7,695 bases of DNA from Planctomycetaceae bacterium (GCA_009776995.1 WRMR01000229.1:1-7695); one strand, 5' to 3'; shown: positions 1-6,302, counted from the first letter of the stretch. The notes: a model not told the origin generated them from the sequence alone. A program made the numbers and translations.

Positions 1-1
1 A

Positions 2-160
2 GAAAAAAATGAAATTGAAACGCAAAAACCCGGAAATTTGAAACTTAAAGTTGAAACGTTGAAACCTCAAGTTGAAACATTGAAACCTCAAGTTGAAACA
101 TTGAAACCTAAAGTTGAAACGTTGAAACCTAAAGTTGAAACGTTGAAACCTGAACTTTGA
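2..160 (+). CDS. Possible C-terminal tail of a protein entering from the left, with VETLKP heptad repeats
   Basis: The plus frame beginning at position 2 is open from the window edge to a TGA at 158-160; the other two plus frames stop within the first 40 bases. It reads a lysine- and glutamate-rich tail ending in five copies of VETLKP plus Q, K or E, one per 21-bp repeat. Because the DNA unit is a multiple of three, an open frame would persist by itself, so openness is weak evidence. The DNA repeat continues about 40 bases past the stop, which argues that the repeat is a DNA-level feature and that any protein tail was captured from it. A proline in every heptad makes a regular coiled coil unlikely. 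The start lies outside the window and no family is recognised. It may equally be non-coding. Confidence 0.25.
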   Translation, partial: EKNEIETQKPGNLKLKVETLKPQVETLKPQVETLKPKVETLKPKVETLKPEL

Positions 161-203
161 ACGTTGAAACTTTAACTTTGAACGTTGAAACCTGAACTTG
201 AAA
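50..203. repeat. 21-bp tandem repeat array (three 7-mers per unit)
   Basis: Five adjacent 21-bp units occupy 50-70, 71-91, 92-112, 113-133 and 134-154. Each is GTTGAAACRTTGAAACCT followed by CAA, AAA or GAA. Differences between units are single substitutions, and neighbouring units share them (CAA, CAA, AAA, AAA), as expected of stepwise tandem duplication. From 155 to about 203 the pattern decays into CTTTGAACGTTGAAACTTTAA-like steps. The unit can itself be read as three related 7-mers around TTGAAAC. There are no spacers, so it is not a CRISPR array. Confidence 0.9.
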
Positions 204-246
204 TTTTCGCAGTTTTTGTACCGGTTTTCATGTTGATTTTCAAAAG

Positions 247-430
247 AAAGCAGCGCAGAGTGCAGAATGTTCCGCTTCCTTATCTTCATTCTGAACTTTG
301 CTCTTTGAACTTTGAACTCTGCTCTGCTTCGACCGCTCCGTAACCGTCGCGGCTCTGATTTGAAACATTCTGCATTCTGCACTTTGCACTCTGCACTTTG
401 CATTCTGCGCTTTGAACTTTGCTCCGCTTC
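247..430. repeat. Heptamer (YTYTGCA) repeat array with internal inverted repeat
   Basis: From 361 to 430 the sequence divides into ten consecutive 7-mers without indels, mostly variants of YTYTGCA (TTCTGCA, CTTTGCA, CTCTGCA). A related stretch at about 291-327 alternates TGAACTT, TGCTCTT and TGAACTC. The opposite orientation appears at 247-270, where GCAGAATGT (262-270) is a perfect inverted match to ACATTCTGC (365-373), so the region can fold into a large hairpin. Short minus-strand reading frames here give repetitive KVQSAxC peptides and are by-products of the repeat. Confidence 0.85.
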
Positions 431-556
431 ACACCAAATGCCCAATCGCGGCAAAGTCGCTTACGTCCAAGCAGAAAGTCAAGCTCATTTTCAGTCGTTC
501 GTATCATCGAACATTGCAGTTGGATTGATTTAACTCGTTATTTTATGCGAGTTACG
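431..556. other. Spacer between heptamer repeats and the kinase operon end
   Basis: I see no gene or clear terminator in this stretch. It lies just downstream of the stop codon of the small membrane protein, which is read on the minus strand. The plus-strand frame at 419-787 that crosses it runs antisense to that gene and resembles nothing I recognise. Together with the arrays to its left, the whole interval 161-556 holds repeats but no supported gene. Confidence 0.5.
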
Positions 557-775
557 TTACCTTGTCCGGTCAGGTTTTGTGAGGTCGATTTCGAAGGATT
601 GGTCAAGTCTCAGGAGCAGATCACGAAAACTGATGGAGCCGTCGCGGGTTTGTTGACGGCGACCGTTCTCCGTCACGCACACGCGTTCGAACCAAATCCA
701 GCAATTGCACATCAGCATCGCCAGCGCAAAATACAGCAACCGCCCACCTTTGTTGCCGCCGGATTCCTCAGTCAT
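557..775 (-). CDS. Small single-span membrane protein translationally coupled to the kinase
   Basis: This 72-residue frame begins at an ATG (773-775) inside the end of the kinase gene. The shared bases ATGACTGA hold both its start and the kinase stop, the classic arrangement for coupled translation. Residues 13-29 (LLYFALAMLMCNCWIWF) form one hydrophobic segment that could span the membrane, after a short Gly-rich start (MTEESGGNKGGR). The rest is a polar, Arg-rich tail of about 40 residues. A longer frame reaches back to 928, but that extension lies wholly inside the kinase. I recognise no family. The overlap suggests co-expression with the kinase, perhaps as a membrane anchor, partner or substrate; that role is inference. 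The two cysteines and two tryptophans in the segment are notable. Confidence 0.6.
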   Translation of the reverse strand: MTEESGGNKGGRLLYFALAMLMCNCWIWFERVCVTENGRRQQTRDGSISFRDLLLRLDQSFEIDLTKPDRTR

Positions 776-1646
776 CTTCGTAGTTGACTTTTGAGATGGC
801 ACGCAGGAACTTGCCGATGGAATCGAAACGTTGTTTCGGGTCCGGTTCAATACAGGCATGAATGGCGGCGGCCAGGGTTTTGTTAATCGCCGGCCGGTAA
901 GTGGAAATCGGTTCAGGCGGCTGGACATGCGTCATGGCAACCAAACCGGAATCCCCTTTTGGCCAGGGAAGTTGCCGTGTACAAAGTTCGTAAATCGTCA
1001 CACCGAACGAAAAAATATCGAGCCGATGATCGGTCGGCTTCCGACGTGCCAGTTCGGGTGCCATATAATCCGGCGTACCGGTGCGGTTGCCGGGATCGGT
1101 AAACGGTGGGCAATTCGGGACGGTCAGCCCGAAGTCGGTCAGCTTCAGAATATTCGCGTCACCGGTAAACAGCAGGTTGCGCGGACAGATGTCACGGTGG
1201 ATAAATCCCTTGGCGTGAACTTCCTGCAACGCCTCGGCGACCTGGCGGATATAATGCAGTCTTGCCCCGGCCAAAAGGTCCTGCCTGACCATGAGCACGC
1301 TGTTCAGACCCGTGCCTTCGAGGTATTCCATGACGATATATTGTTCTCCGTCAACGGTTAGCCCTTCTTCAAGCGTCTTCACAATATATTTGTGGTTGAA
1401 CTGGACGGCAATTTCGCCTTCGCGCGGCTTGGGATTGTTCTTGAAACGCGGGTCTTTGAATCGGGCTTCAAAGTCCGCAGTTTTCTTGGGGTCAAGAATT
1501 TTCAGTGCCACAGTTTCGCCGGTCTGGCGGTCTTTGGCCTTGTAAACCTGCGACATCGTCCCGGAAATCGCCGAATGGAGCAACTCAAACCGCTTATGAT
1601 AATTGATTTTTTTCTTGCCGCCGAGAAGTTTTGATAAAAAACCCAT
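768..1646 (-). CDS. Hanks-type serine/threonine protein kinase, soluble, kinase domain only
   Basis: The 292-residue protein is almost entirely one protein kinase fold. In order it has the ATP-binding lysine K49 (VALK), a likely helix-C glutamate near residue 78, the catalytic loop HRDICPRN (150-157; base D152, N157), the Mg-binding DFG (171-173), APE (196-198), D210 in DIFSFGV and the late arginine R273. Two points are atypical. The glycine-rich loop is reduced to ISGTMSQVYKA, and the usual lysine of HRDLKPxN is a cysteine. Core catalytic residues are present, so activity is plausible. There is no membrane segment or sensor domain; the short basic N-terminus MGFLSKLLGGKKK could touch the membrane. 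The start at 1646 is preferred over an ATG at 1697 because AGAGG lies 6 nt upstream and the upstream ATG falls on the -35 element. It probably phosphorylates Ser/Thr of unknown targets. It is divergent from the sigma/anti-sigma pair. Confidence 0.92.
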   Translation of the reverse strand: MGFLSKLLGGKKKINYHKRFELLHSAISGTMSQVYKAKDRQTGETVALKILDPKKTADFEARFKDPRFKNNPKPREGEIAVQFNHKYIVKTLEEGLTVDGEQYIVMEYLEGTGLNSVLMVRQDLLAGARLHYIRQVAEALQEVHAKGFIHRDICPRNLLFTGDANILKLTDFGLTVPNCPPFTDPGNRTGTPDYMAPELARRKPTDHRLDIFSFGVTIYELCTRQLPWPKGDSGLVAMTHVQPPEPISTYRPAINKTLAAAIHACIEPDPKQRFDSIGKFLRAISKVNYEDD

Positions 1647-1652
1647 AGACAA

Positions 1653-1657
1653 CCTCT
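1653..1657 (-). promoter_or_regulatory. Ribosome binding site deciding the kinase start
   Basis: AGAGG on the minus strand lies 6 nt before the ATG at 1644-1646. It supports the shorter 292-residue kinase over the reading from 1697. Confidence 0.7.
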
Positions 1658-1668
1658 TTTTTCGCCAA

Positions 1669-1697
1669 TTTGTAGCAATAATATACCATCTTGTCAA
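1669..1697 (-). promoter_or_regulatory. Sigma70-type promoter of the kinase operon
   Basis: On the minus strand a perfect TTGACA (-35, at 1692-1697) is followed by 17 bp and then TACAAA (1669-1674), preceded by TGC as in extended -10 elements. Transcription would start near 1662, giving a leader of about 16 nt that contains the AGAGG site. The geometry fits housekeeping-type recognition rather than the neighbouring ECF factor. Confidence 0.65.
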
Positions 1698-1922
1698 AAA
1701 AATTGCGACCTTGCCACATAACAGTCAAGTATAATTGGGACAAGCAAAAAAGACACCCTGGAAACTGAAAGTTGGTCTTGATATTTGGGAGGGGGGCACT
1801 TTGTGTTCTTCATAAAAAAGATTTTCGTTTTTTTATTCATTAATTTACTCACAAATATTGAAAAAAAGGAACCTTTCCCGCTGAAAATTATCTAAATTGA
1901 CACTTGGACGGGTAAAGATGAA
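1698..1922. other. Divergent regulatory region between the kinase and the sigma factor
   Basis: This interval separates two divergent transcription units. It has an AT-rich block (about 1811-1870) with long A and T runs and a G-run (GGGAGGGGGG) near 1789. I could not find a convincing sigma70 promoter for the sigma gene. A TTGACA at 1897-1902 lies too close to the GTG for a standard -10 in the spacer. An ECF-type autoregulated promoter is possible but not demonstrable by eye. Confidence 0.4.
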
Positions 1923-2468
1923 GTGAACGACGACCAACTGATAGCACAGACACTTGAGGGAAACCGTGACGCTTTCGGGGAACTCGTGACGAAATATCAG
2001 GTGCGGCTTTACAACACAATGATACAAGTTGTTGGCAACACAGAAGATGCGTACGATGTCACCCAGGATGCGTTCATGCAGGCGTACCTTCGGTTGGACA
2101 CGTTCCGTCGTTCGAGCAGATTTTATACTTGGCTTTACCGTATCGCCTTTAATGTTGCCATCGGGATGCGTCGGAAATATCGGGCACATCGGATGGTCGA
2201 GTCGATTCAGCGGGAAATGCACGAGCGGCTGGTTGATCGGGAACTCCGCCCGGACGAAAATTTGATTTCAAAGGAAAATATCAAAACAGTACGGGACGCT
2301 GTGGATCGTTTGGAGGACGATTTTCGCTCGGTAATTGTACTCCGGGAACTGGAAGAGTTTTCCTACGAGGAAATTGCGGAAATTTTGGACATCCCGATCG
2401 GAACGGTGCGTAGCCGTTTGCATCGGGCGCGAATGCTCATCCGCGAGTATTTGTCACGTCAGATATGA
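1923..2468 (+). CDS. ECF (sigma-24-like) RNA polymerase sigma factor
   Basis: The 181-residue protein has the two-domain layout of extracytoplasmic-function sigma factors. Region sigma2 spans about 17-87, with DAYDVTQDAFMQAYLRL (42-58) for core binding and YTWLYRIAFNVAIGMRRK (68-85) for the -10 element. Region sigma4 spans about 122-176, with the helix-turn-helix YEEIAEILDIPIGTVRSRLH (148-167) for the -35 element. It starts at GTG: an ATG at 1918 is out of frame and stops after two codons, and no in-frame ATG lies between the upstream TAA (1893-1895) and the GTG. The ribosome site is weak (GGG about 10 nt upstream). The next gene begins 10 nt after the stop and encodes a membrane protein with an anti-sigma-like N-terminus, so the pair very likely forms an operon in which the sigma factor is held at the membrane until a signal. 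Length is normal for the family. Confidence 0.95.
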   Translation: MNDDQLIAQTLEGNRDAFGELVTKYQVRLYNTMIQVVGNTEDAYDVTQDAFMQAYLRLDTFRRSSRFYTWLYRIAFNVAIGMRRKYRAHRMVESIQREMHERLVDRELRPDENLISKENIKTVRDAVDRLEDDFRSVIVLRELEEFSYEEIAEILDIPIGTVRSRLHRARMLIREYLSRQI

Positions 2469-2478
2469 TTTTTAAAAC

Positions 2479-3402
2479 ATGAACCATTTGCAGTTGGAAC
2501 AACTCATCAGCGGATACCTTGACGACGAGCTTTCGCCGAATCGAAAACTGGAAATCAAGAATCTGCTTCAATCCGATCCGGCAGCTCAAAAGCTGTACGA
2601 TGAGTTTGTGGCCATACGCGACGAAATCCGCCAGGTTCGACGCCGTAATCTTCCGCACGATTTTCAGAAACAGTTGTTTTACCGTATCGACCGTGAGACG
2701 GTCACTGTTTCCGGAAAACGCATCGAACATACCATTGCTGTTGATTTTACGTTGCCGGTTTCTGCGGAACTCCAACCGGAATGGCAGACGCACAAGCCAG
2801 TTACAAAAACCGGTATTTGGCGTTCCTTATTGCTGACACGTCTCAAAAATCCACGAGTTTGGGTTTTTCCGGCAGTTGCCCTGCTGGTCGGCCTCATGTT
2901 TTATGCGGTAAATTTTTATTCCGGCAATCCAATTCTCGTCCAAGTTCCGCCACAGCATATTATTGGCGAACCGGCAGAGACACCAGGCGAATTTTTTGTC
3001 CCCCCGCCGCCATTACCCGGAGGTGGCAGTATTCCTGAAAGTGATGTGTCGCAATCCCTTGCGTATCGGGACGGCAAACCGATTGTCGAAATGAAGTGCG
3101 AGCTTTCGCCGACGGCACGGGACAACCAGTACATTCCGAAACTGCTGGCCAACAATGATTATTCCTTTATTATCCGTGAAAACGGCAACAAGGCGGTCAC
3201 TGTTTATGAGTTTGAGATCGCACGGGACCAGGTTTTGTCCGTGCTTTCCATGTTGGAAAGCTCAAATCAGGATGAAATCAAGAGTTACCAGTACCCGCCC
3301 GCCTTTCTCACTCTGCTGAACCGTTCGCCCGGAACCGGTGACCATCCCGAAGAAACGTCAACCATCTCAACCATCATCGTGCGTTTGAATGTTGCGAAGT
3401 AG
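2479..3402 (+). CDS. Membrane-anchored anti-sigma factor, probably zinc-less
   Basis: The 307-residue protein has three parts. Residues 1-60 (LEQLISGYLDDELSP, then LLQSDPAAQKLYDEF) resemble the helical anti-sigma domain that follows ECF genes. Its HxxxCxxC zinc motif is absent: the only cysteine of the protein is in the C-terminal part, near residue 207. Residues 127-147 (VWVFPAVALLVGLMFYAVNFY) form one membrane span. The remainder is outside the cytoplasm, beginning with a proline- and glycine-rich linker (FFVPPPPLPGGGS, 172-184) and ending in a domain of about 100 residues I do not recognise. That domain is the likely sensor or partner-binding part. Position 10 nt after the sigma gene and on the same strand supports the assignment; sequence similarity alone is modest. 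No clear ribosome site precedes the ATG, consistent with coupling to the sigma gene. Confidence 0.75.
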   Translation: MNHLQLEQLISGYLDDELSPNRKLEIKNLLQSDPAAQKLYDEFVAIRDEIRQVRRRNLPHDFQKQLFYRIDRETVTVSGKRIEHTIAVDFTLPVSAELQPEWQTHKPVTKTGIWRSLLLTRLKNPRVWVFPAVALLVGLMFYAVNFYSGNPILVQVPPQHIIGEPAETPGEFFVPPPPLPGGGSIPESDVSQSLAYRDGKPIVEMKCELSPTARDNQYIPKLLANNDYSFIIRENGNKAVTVYEFEIARDQVLSVLSMLESSNQDEIKSYQYPPAFLTLLNRSPGTGDHPEETSTISTIIVRLNVAK

Positions 3403-3509
3403 AACCCGTTGCAAGGGCGTCCGTTTTGTTTTTTCTGATCAGGCGTCAAACGATGTGGACGGTGTGACCGGTGCCATTTCATCCACCGTACCACTTGCCT
3501 CGTTCACAC

Positions 3510-3537
3510 TTGACAATTCTTTGGTATATGGGACAAT
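3510..3537 (+). promoter_or_regulatory. Candidate sigma70-type promoter for the ABC-F gene
   Basis: A perfect TTGACA at 3510-3515 is followed after 16 bp by GACAAT (3532-3537), a four-of-six match to TATAAT. Transcription would begin near 3545, so the palindromic repeat at 3548-3616 would form nearly the whole leader. Confidence 0.45.
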
Positions 3538-3547
3538 AAACGTTTTT

Positions 3548-3616
3548 GGCTTCGGACTTCAGGCTTCAGGAAGAGCATGAAAACCCAACTCTGAAGCCCG
3601 AAGTCTGAAGCCCGAA
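3548..3616. repeat. Palindromic heptamer element, copy A, in the ABC-F leader
   Basis: The left arm 3548-3570 (GGCTTCGGACTTCAGGCTTC and three more bases) and the right arm 3591-3616 are inverted copies; about 20 of 22 aligned bases pair. The centre 3571-3590 reads AAGAGCATGAAAACCCAACT. The symmetry resumes farther out: ATGGGACAA at 3528-3536 is a perfect inverted match to TTGTCCCAT at 3619-3627, which includes the first two bases of the ABC-F start codon. A folded leader would therefore place the start at the base of a long stem. Confidence 0.85.
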
Positions 3617-3625
3617 ATTTGTCCC

Positions 3626-5557
3626 ATGTTGTTGTCGGTTGAACATATTCGAAAGCATTTCGGTTCGGATCAGCCCGTGTTGGCCGATGTGACGTTTCAG
3701 GTGTTTCCCGGTCACAAAATCGGGTTGGTCGGCCCGAACGGTTGCGGCAAGACGACGTTGCTGAACATCATTGCCGGTCGTGAGGAACACGAGCGAGGCA
3801 AAATTGAAAAGCCGAACGACGTGACCATCGGCTACCTCGAACAGCGTCCGGAACCCGTCACGGGCAGAACGGTCATCGAAGAGGCACGCCATGCGCTTGC
3901 CCCGCTGATTGCGATGCAGCATGAGGCGGAGGAAATCGCCCGAAAAATGGCCGTCGCCGGTCCGCAAGAGCATGAGCGCTTTGCGCTGCGATACGATCAC
4001 TTGCACGAACAGTTGATGCACCGCGACGCTTACCATCTTGACCACCGCATCGAACGCATTTTGCACGGAGTCGGGTTTGTCGATGACGAATTCGACCGCC
4101 CGGTTGAGAAATTGAGCGGCGGCGAGTTGAACCGGCTTAGTTTGGCAAGTTTGTTGCTGGCCGAGCCGGATCTGATGCTACTCGACGAGCCGTCAAACCA
4201 CCTTGATCTGGCCGCGACCGAATGGCTGGAAACTTTTCTCGCCGGAACGAACGCGGCGATTATTCTTGTCAGTCACGACCGCTACTTTCTCGACCGCGTG
4301 ACCAACCGGACGTATGAGCTGTACCACGGGACGATTGAAGAGTATGTCGGCAACTTTTCCGCCTACACAAGGCAGAAGGAAGAACGCCTGCTGGTGCAAA
4401 CGCGGACTTACGAAAAATACATTGAAGAGGTCGAAAAGGCAAAAGACTTTATCCGCCGCCATCATTACGGTCAAAAGGCGGCCCAGGCGGAAGACCGCCG
4501 CAAAAAGCTCGAACGGCTGGAGGCGGAACCGGTTGCCCTTCCACGCAAAATTGAGTCGCCGCCGATGGGCTTTCCCAAGCCGGACAGGACAGGCGACATT
4601 GTGTTCCGCGCGGAAAACCTGGCCAAAAGTTTTGGCAAAACGCCGTTGTTTCGCGAGACCGATTTTATGATCGAGCGAGGTGAACGCTGGGCGATCATCG
4701 GGCCGAACGGTTGCGGCAAGACAACGCTCATCCGTTGCCTGTTGCATCAGTTGAAACCCGACGCGGGACATGTCGTACACGGCCAGGGCGTCAAAATCGG
4801 CTACTTCGACCAGCAGTTGCATGTCCTTGATGACGACACACTGACGGTCGATGCGATTCGCCCGAAAAACCGCAAAATCATGGAAGACCTCGAACGCCGG
4901 AAACTGCTCGGCGCGTTCGGTCTGACCGGTGATCAGCAGTTGCAGACAGTCGGCAGTCTCAGCGGTGGTCAACGCTGTCGTGCGGCATTAGCGAAACTTG
5001 CGGCGGAAGAGGCCAACGTGTTGATCCTCGACGAGCCGACGAATCATCTTGACCTTTGGGCACGCGCCGCACTTGAAAAGGCGGTCCGCGAGTTCGAAGG
5101 CACCGTGCTGTTCATCAGTCACGACCGCTATTTCGTCGATCACGTCGCCGACCACCTGCTCATCATGCAGCCCGGCGGCCTGTTCAAAAAACTGGAAGGC
5201 AATTACACGACCTATCGGCATCTGGTTTCACGCGGGTTGATGGCCGACCCGTTTTCAGGCTTCAGGCTTCAGGCTTCAGACTTCAGGGAAGAACATGGAA
5301 AAACAACCCCGAAGCCCGAAGTCCGAAGCCTGAAGCCTGGCACGAAACGCAGGTTTCCCTATCGCAAGGTGTCCGATCTTGAAGAGGAAATCGCCGACCA
5401 TGAAAGCATGGTCGAAACGCTGGAAGTGATGATGACGCTTCCCGAAACGTTGCGCGACGGCAACCGCATCCGGGAAATCACGCGCGAGCTTGACGAACTG
5501 CGTGCCAAACTGCGGCAACTCTACGACCATTGGGACGAAGCGTCGGAGTTGAATTGA
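3626..5557 (+). CDS. ABC-F family duplicated ATPase (Uup/YheS-like)
   Basis: The 643-residue protein holds two ATP-binding cassettes and no membrane span, as in ABC-F proteins that act on ribosomes rather than transport. Cassette 1 has Walker A GPNGCGKT (36-43), signature LSGGE (163-167), Walker B LMLLDEP (183-189) and the switch SHDRY (216-220). The linker, about 248-300, is charged and helical (QKEERLLVQTRTYEKYIEEV), as expected of the P-site-tRNA-interaction motif region. Cassette 2 has GPNGCGKT (359-366), LSGGQ (445-449), VLILDEP (465-471) and SHDRY (498-502). A C-terminal coiled coil covers about 582-640. Residues 544-571 are encoded by a palindromic repeat and are absent from any conserved part of the family. 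The start MLLSVEHIRKHFG fits cassette N-termini; no Shine-Dalgarno is visible and a palindrome abuts the ATG. The exact subfamily is uncertain. The gene is convergent with sod. Confidence 0.93.
   Translation: MLLSVEHIRKHFGSDQPVLADVTFQVFPGHKIGLVGPNGCGKTTLLNIIAGREEHERGKIEKPNDVTIGYLEQRPEPVTGRTVIEEARHALAPLIAMQHEAEEIARKMAVAGPQEHERFALRYDHLHEQLMHRDAYHLDHRIERILHGVGFVDDEFDRPVEKLSGGELNRLSLASLLLAEPDLMLLDEPSNHLDLAATEWLETFLAGTNAAIILVSHDRYFLDRVTNRTYELYHGTIEEYVGNFSAYTRQKEERLLVQTRTYEKYIEEVEKAKDFIRRHHYGQKAAQAEDRRKKLERLEAEPVALPRKIESPPMGFPKPDRTGDIVFRAENLAKSFGKTPLFRETDFMIERGERWAIIGPNGCGKTTLIRCLLHQLKPDAGHVVHGQGVKIGYFDQQLHVLDDDTLTVDAIRPKNRKIMEDLERRKLLGAFGLTGDQQLQTVGSLSGGQRCRAALAKLAAEEANVLILDEPTNHLDLWARAALEKAVREFEGTVLFISHDRYFVDHVADHLLIMQPGGLFKKLEGNYTTYRHLVSRGLMADPFSGFRLQASDFREEHGKTTPKPEVRSLKPGTKRRFPYRKVSDLEEEIADHESMVETLEVMMTLPETLRDGNRIREITRELDELRAKLRQLYDHWDEASELN
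5256..5340. repeat. Palindromic heptamer element, copy B, inside the ABC-F coding sequence
   Basis: The left arm 5256-5288 is a run of 7-mers (CAGGCTTCAGGCTTCAGG and on), and the right arm 5307-5340 is its inverted copy; about 28 of 33 bases pair. The centre 5289-5306 is AAGAACATGGAAAAACAA, closely similar to that of the copy at 3571-3590. The reading frame passes through and adds SGFRLQASDFREEHG... to ...EVRSLKP (residues 544-571), a polar, basic segment between cassette 2 and the C-terminal coiled coil. No stop or frameshift results. Confidence 0.88.
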
Positions 5558-5578
5558 CGCCGTGTAACTCCACGTGTC
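5556..5578. terminator. Weak candidate bidirectional terminator hairpin between convergent genes
   Basis: The gap between the ABC-F and sod stops is 31 bp. GAC..CGTG (5556-5564) can pair with CACG.GTC (5571-5578) around a short loop, with one bulge. No T-run follows on either strand, so the call is tentative. Confidence 0.2.
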
Positions 5579-5588
5579 TGATTCATGT

Positions 5589-6302
5589 TCATACGGTTTT
5601 TGCGAATTGTGACGCAACGAACCCCCAGTGGATTTTGTCCATGAACGCCTTGAGGTAATCCGCGCGGCGATTGAGGTAATCAATGTAGTACGTGTGTTCC
5701 CAGACGTCGGCGGTCAAAAGCGGAATCTTACCGGTTCCCAGGGGGTTTTCCGCGTTCGATGTGGTCAGAATCGACAATTTGCCGTCTTTCGCGTCCTTGA
5801 CCAGCCAGCCCCAGCCGCTGCCGAATTGTTTGGCACTGGTTGCGCAAAACTGTTCCGAGAACTTGTCGAATCCGCCGAAGTCCCGTTCGATTGCCTTCAG
5901 CAGCCCGCCTTCCGGTTTGCCGTCCTGGGGAGCCAGACAATCCCAGAAGAAATTGTGATTCCAAAGTTGTGCCGCGTTATTGAACAATGCCCCTCCCTGT
6001 TCCCGCGCCTTGATGACGAGCGTCTCCAAATCCATCTGAGCTTCCGGCTTTCCGTCCGTCAGTTCTTTCAAGGTGTTGAAATACGCGGCATGGTGCTTGC
6101 CGTAATGCGTATTGATCTGGAGTTCTGAAAAAAGCGGAGCCAACTCGTCCGGTTTGTACGGAAGCGGTATCTGTTCCGGCAAATACTTGTCCCGGGCGGG
6201 TTTCGCGGCGGTTGCCTGGGCAAACACGCCGGCATGAGTTCCGGCCAGCGTGATTCCGGCGGCTGTTGTACCAAGGGCTGACAAAAAGTCCCGACGTTTC
6301 AT
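5589..6302 (-). CDS. sodB: Tat-exported iron-type superoxide dismutase
   Basis: It converts superoxide to oxygen and hydrogen peroxide. The 237-residue protein begins with a twin-arginine signal (MKRRDFLSALGTTAAGITLA) and a plausible AQA cleavage site at 28-30, so the mature enzyme should act outside the cytoplasm. The Fe/Mn-SOD fold follows: metal ligands are H66 (in THYGKHH), H116 (in WNHNFFW), D199 and H203 (in DVWEHTYYIDY). The active-site glutamine lies in FNNAAQLWNH, as in iron enzymes, whereas manganese enzymes usually have a glycine there; SGWGWLV also fits. Metal preference by motif is likely but not certain. Start choice is supported by AGGAG 6 nt upstream and by the Tat motif. It is transcribed alone, with a leader of about 130 nt containing several hairpins. 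The gene symbol reflects the Fe-type call. Confidence 0.93.
   Translation of the reverse strand: MKRRDFLSALGTTAAGITLAGTHAGVFAQATAAKPARDKYLPEQIPLPYKPDELAPLFSELQINTHYGKHHAAYFNTLKELTDGKPEAQMDLETLVIKAREQGGALFNNAAQLWNHNFFWDCLAPQDGKPEGGLLKAIERDFGGFDKFSEQFCATSAKQFGSGWGWLVKDAKDGKLSILTTSNAENPLGTGKIPLLTADVWEHTYYIDYLNRRADYLKAFMDKIHWGFVASQFAKTV

Noticed and set aside
50..203. Regularly spaced repeats as a CRISPR array
   Set aside because: Units are directly adjacent with no unique spacers, and their variation follows stepwise tandem duplication.
286..507. Minus-strand frame with KVQSAxC repeats
   Set aside because: Its repetitive peptide is a direct reading of the heptamer array.
419..787. 122-residue plus-strand frame
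   Set aside because: It begins in the heptamer array and runs antisense to the small membrane protein, with no recognisable domain.
1647..1697. Longer kinase start at 1697
   Set aside because: The ATG overlaps the -35 hexamer, and the shorter start has an AGAGG site at ideal spacing.
1897..1902. TTGACA as the -35 of the sigma gene
   Set aside because: A -10 at normal spacing would fall on the GTG start, and no TATAAT-like hexamer is found there.
4193..4972. 259-residue minus-strand frame antisense to the ABC-F gene
   Set aside because: It is an antisense shadow of a well-supported gene; both cassettes on the plus strand carry full motif sets.
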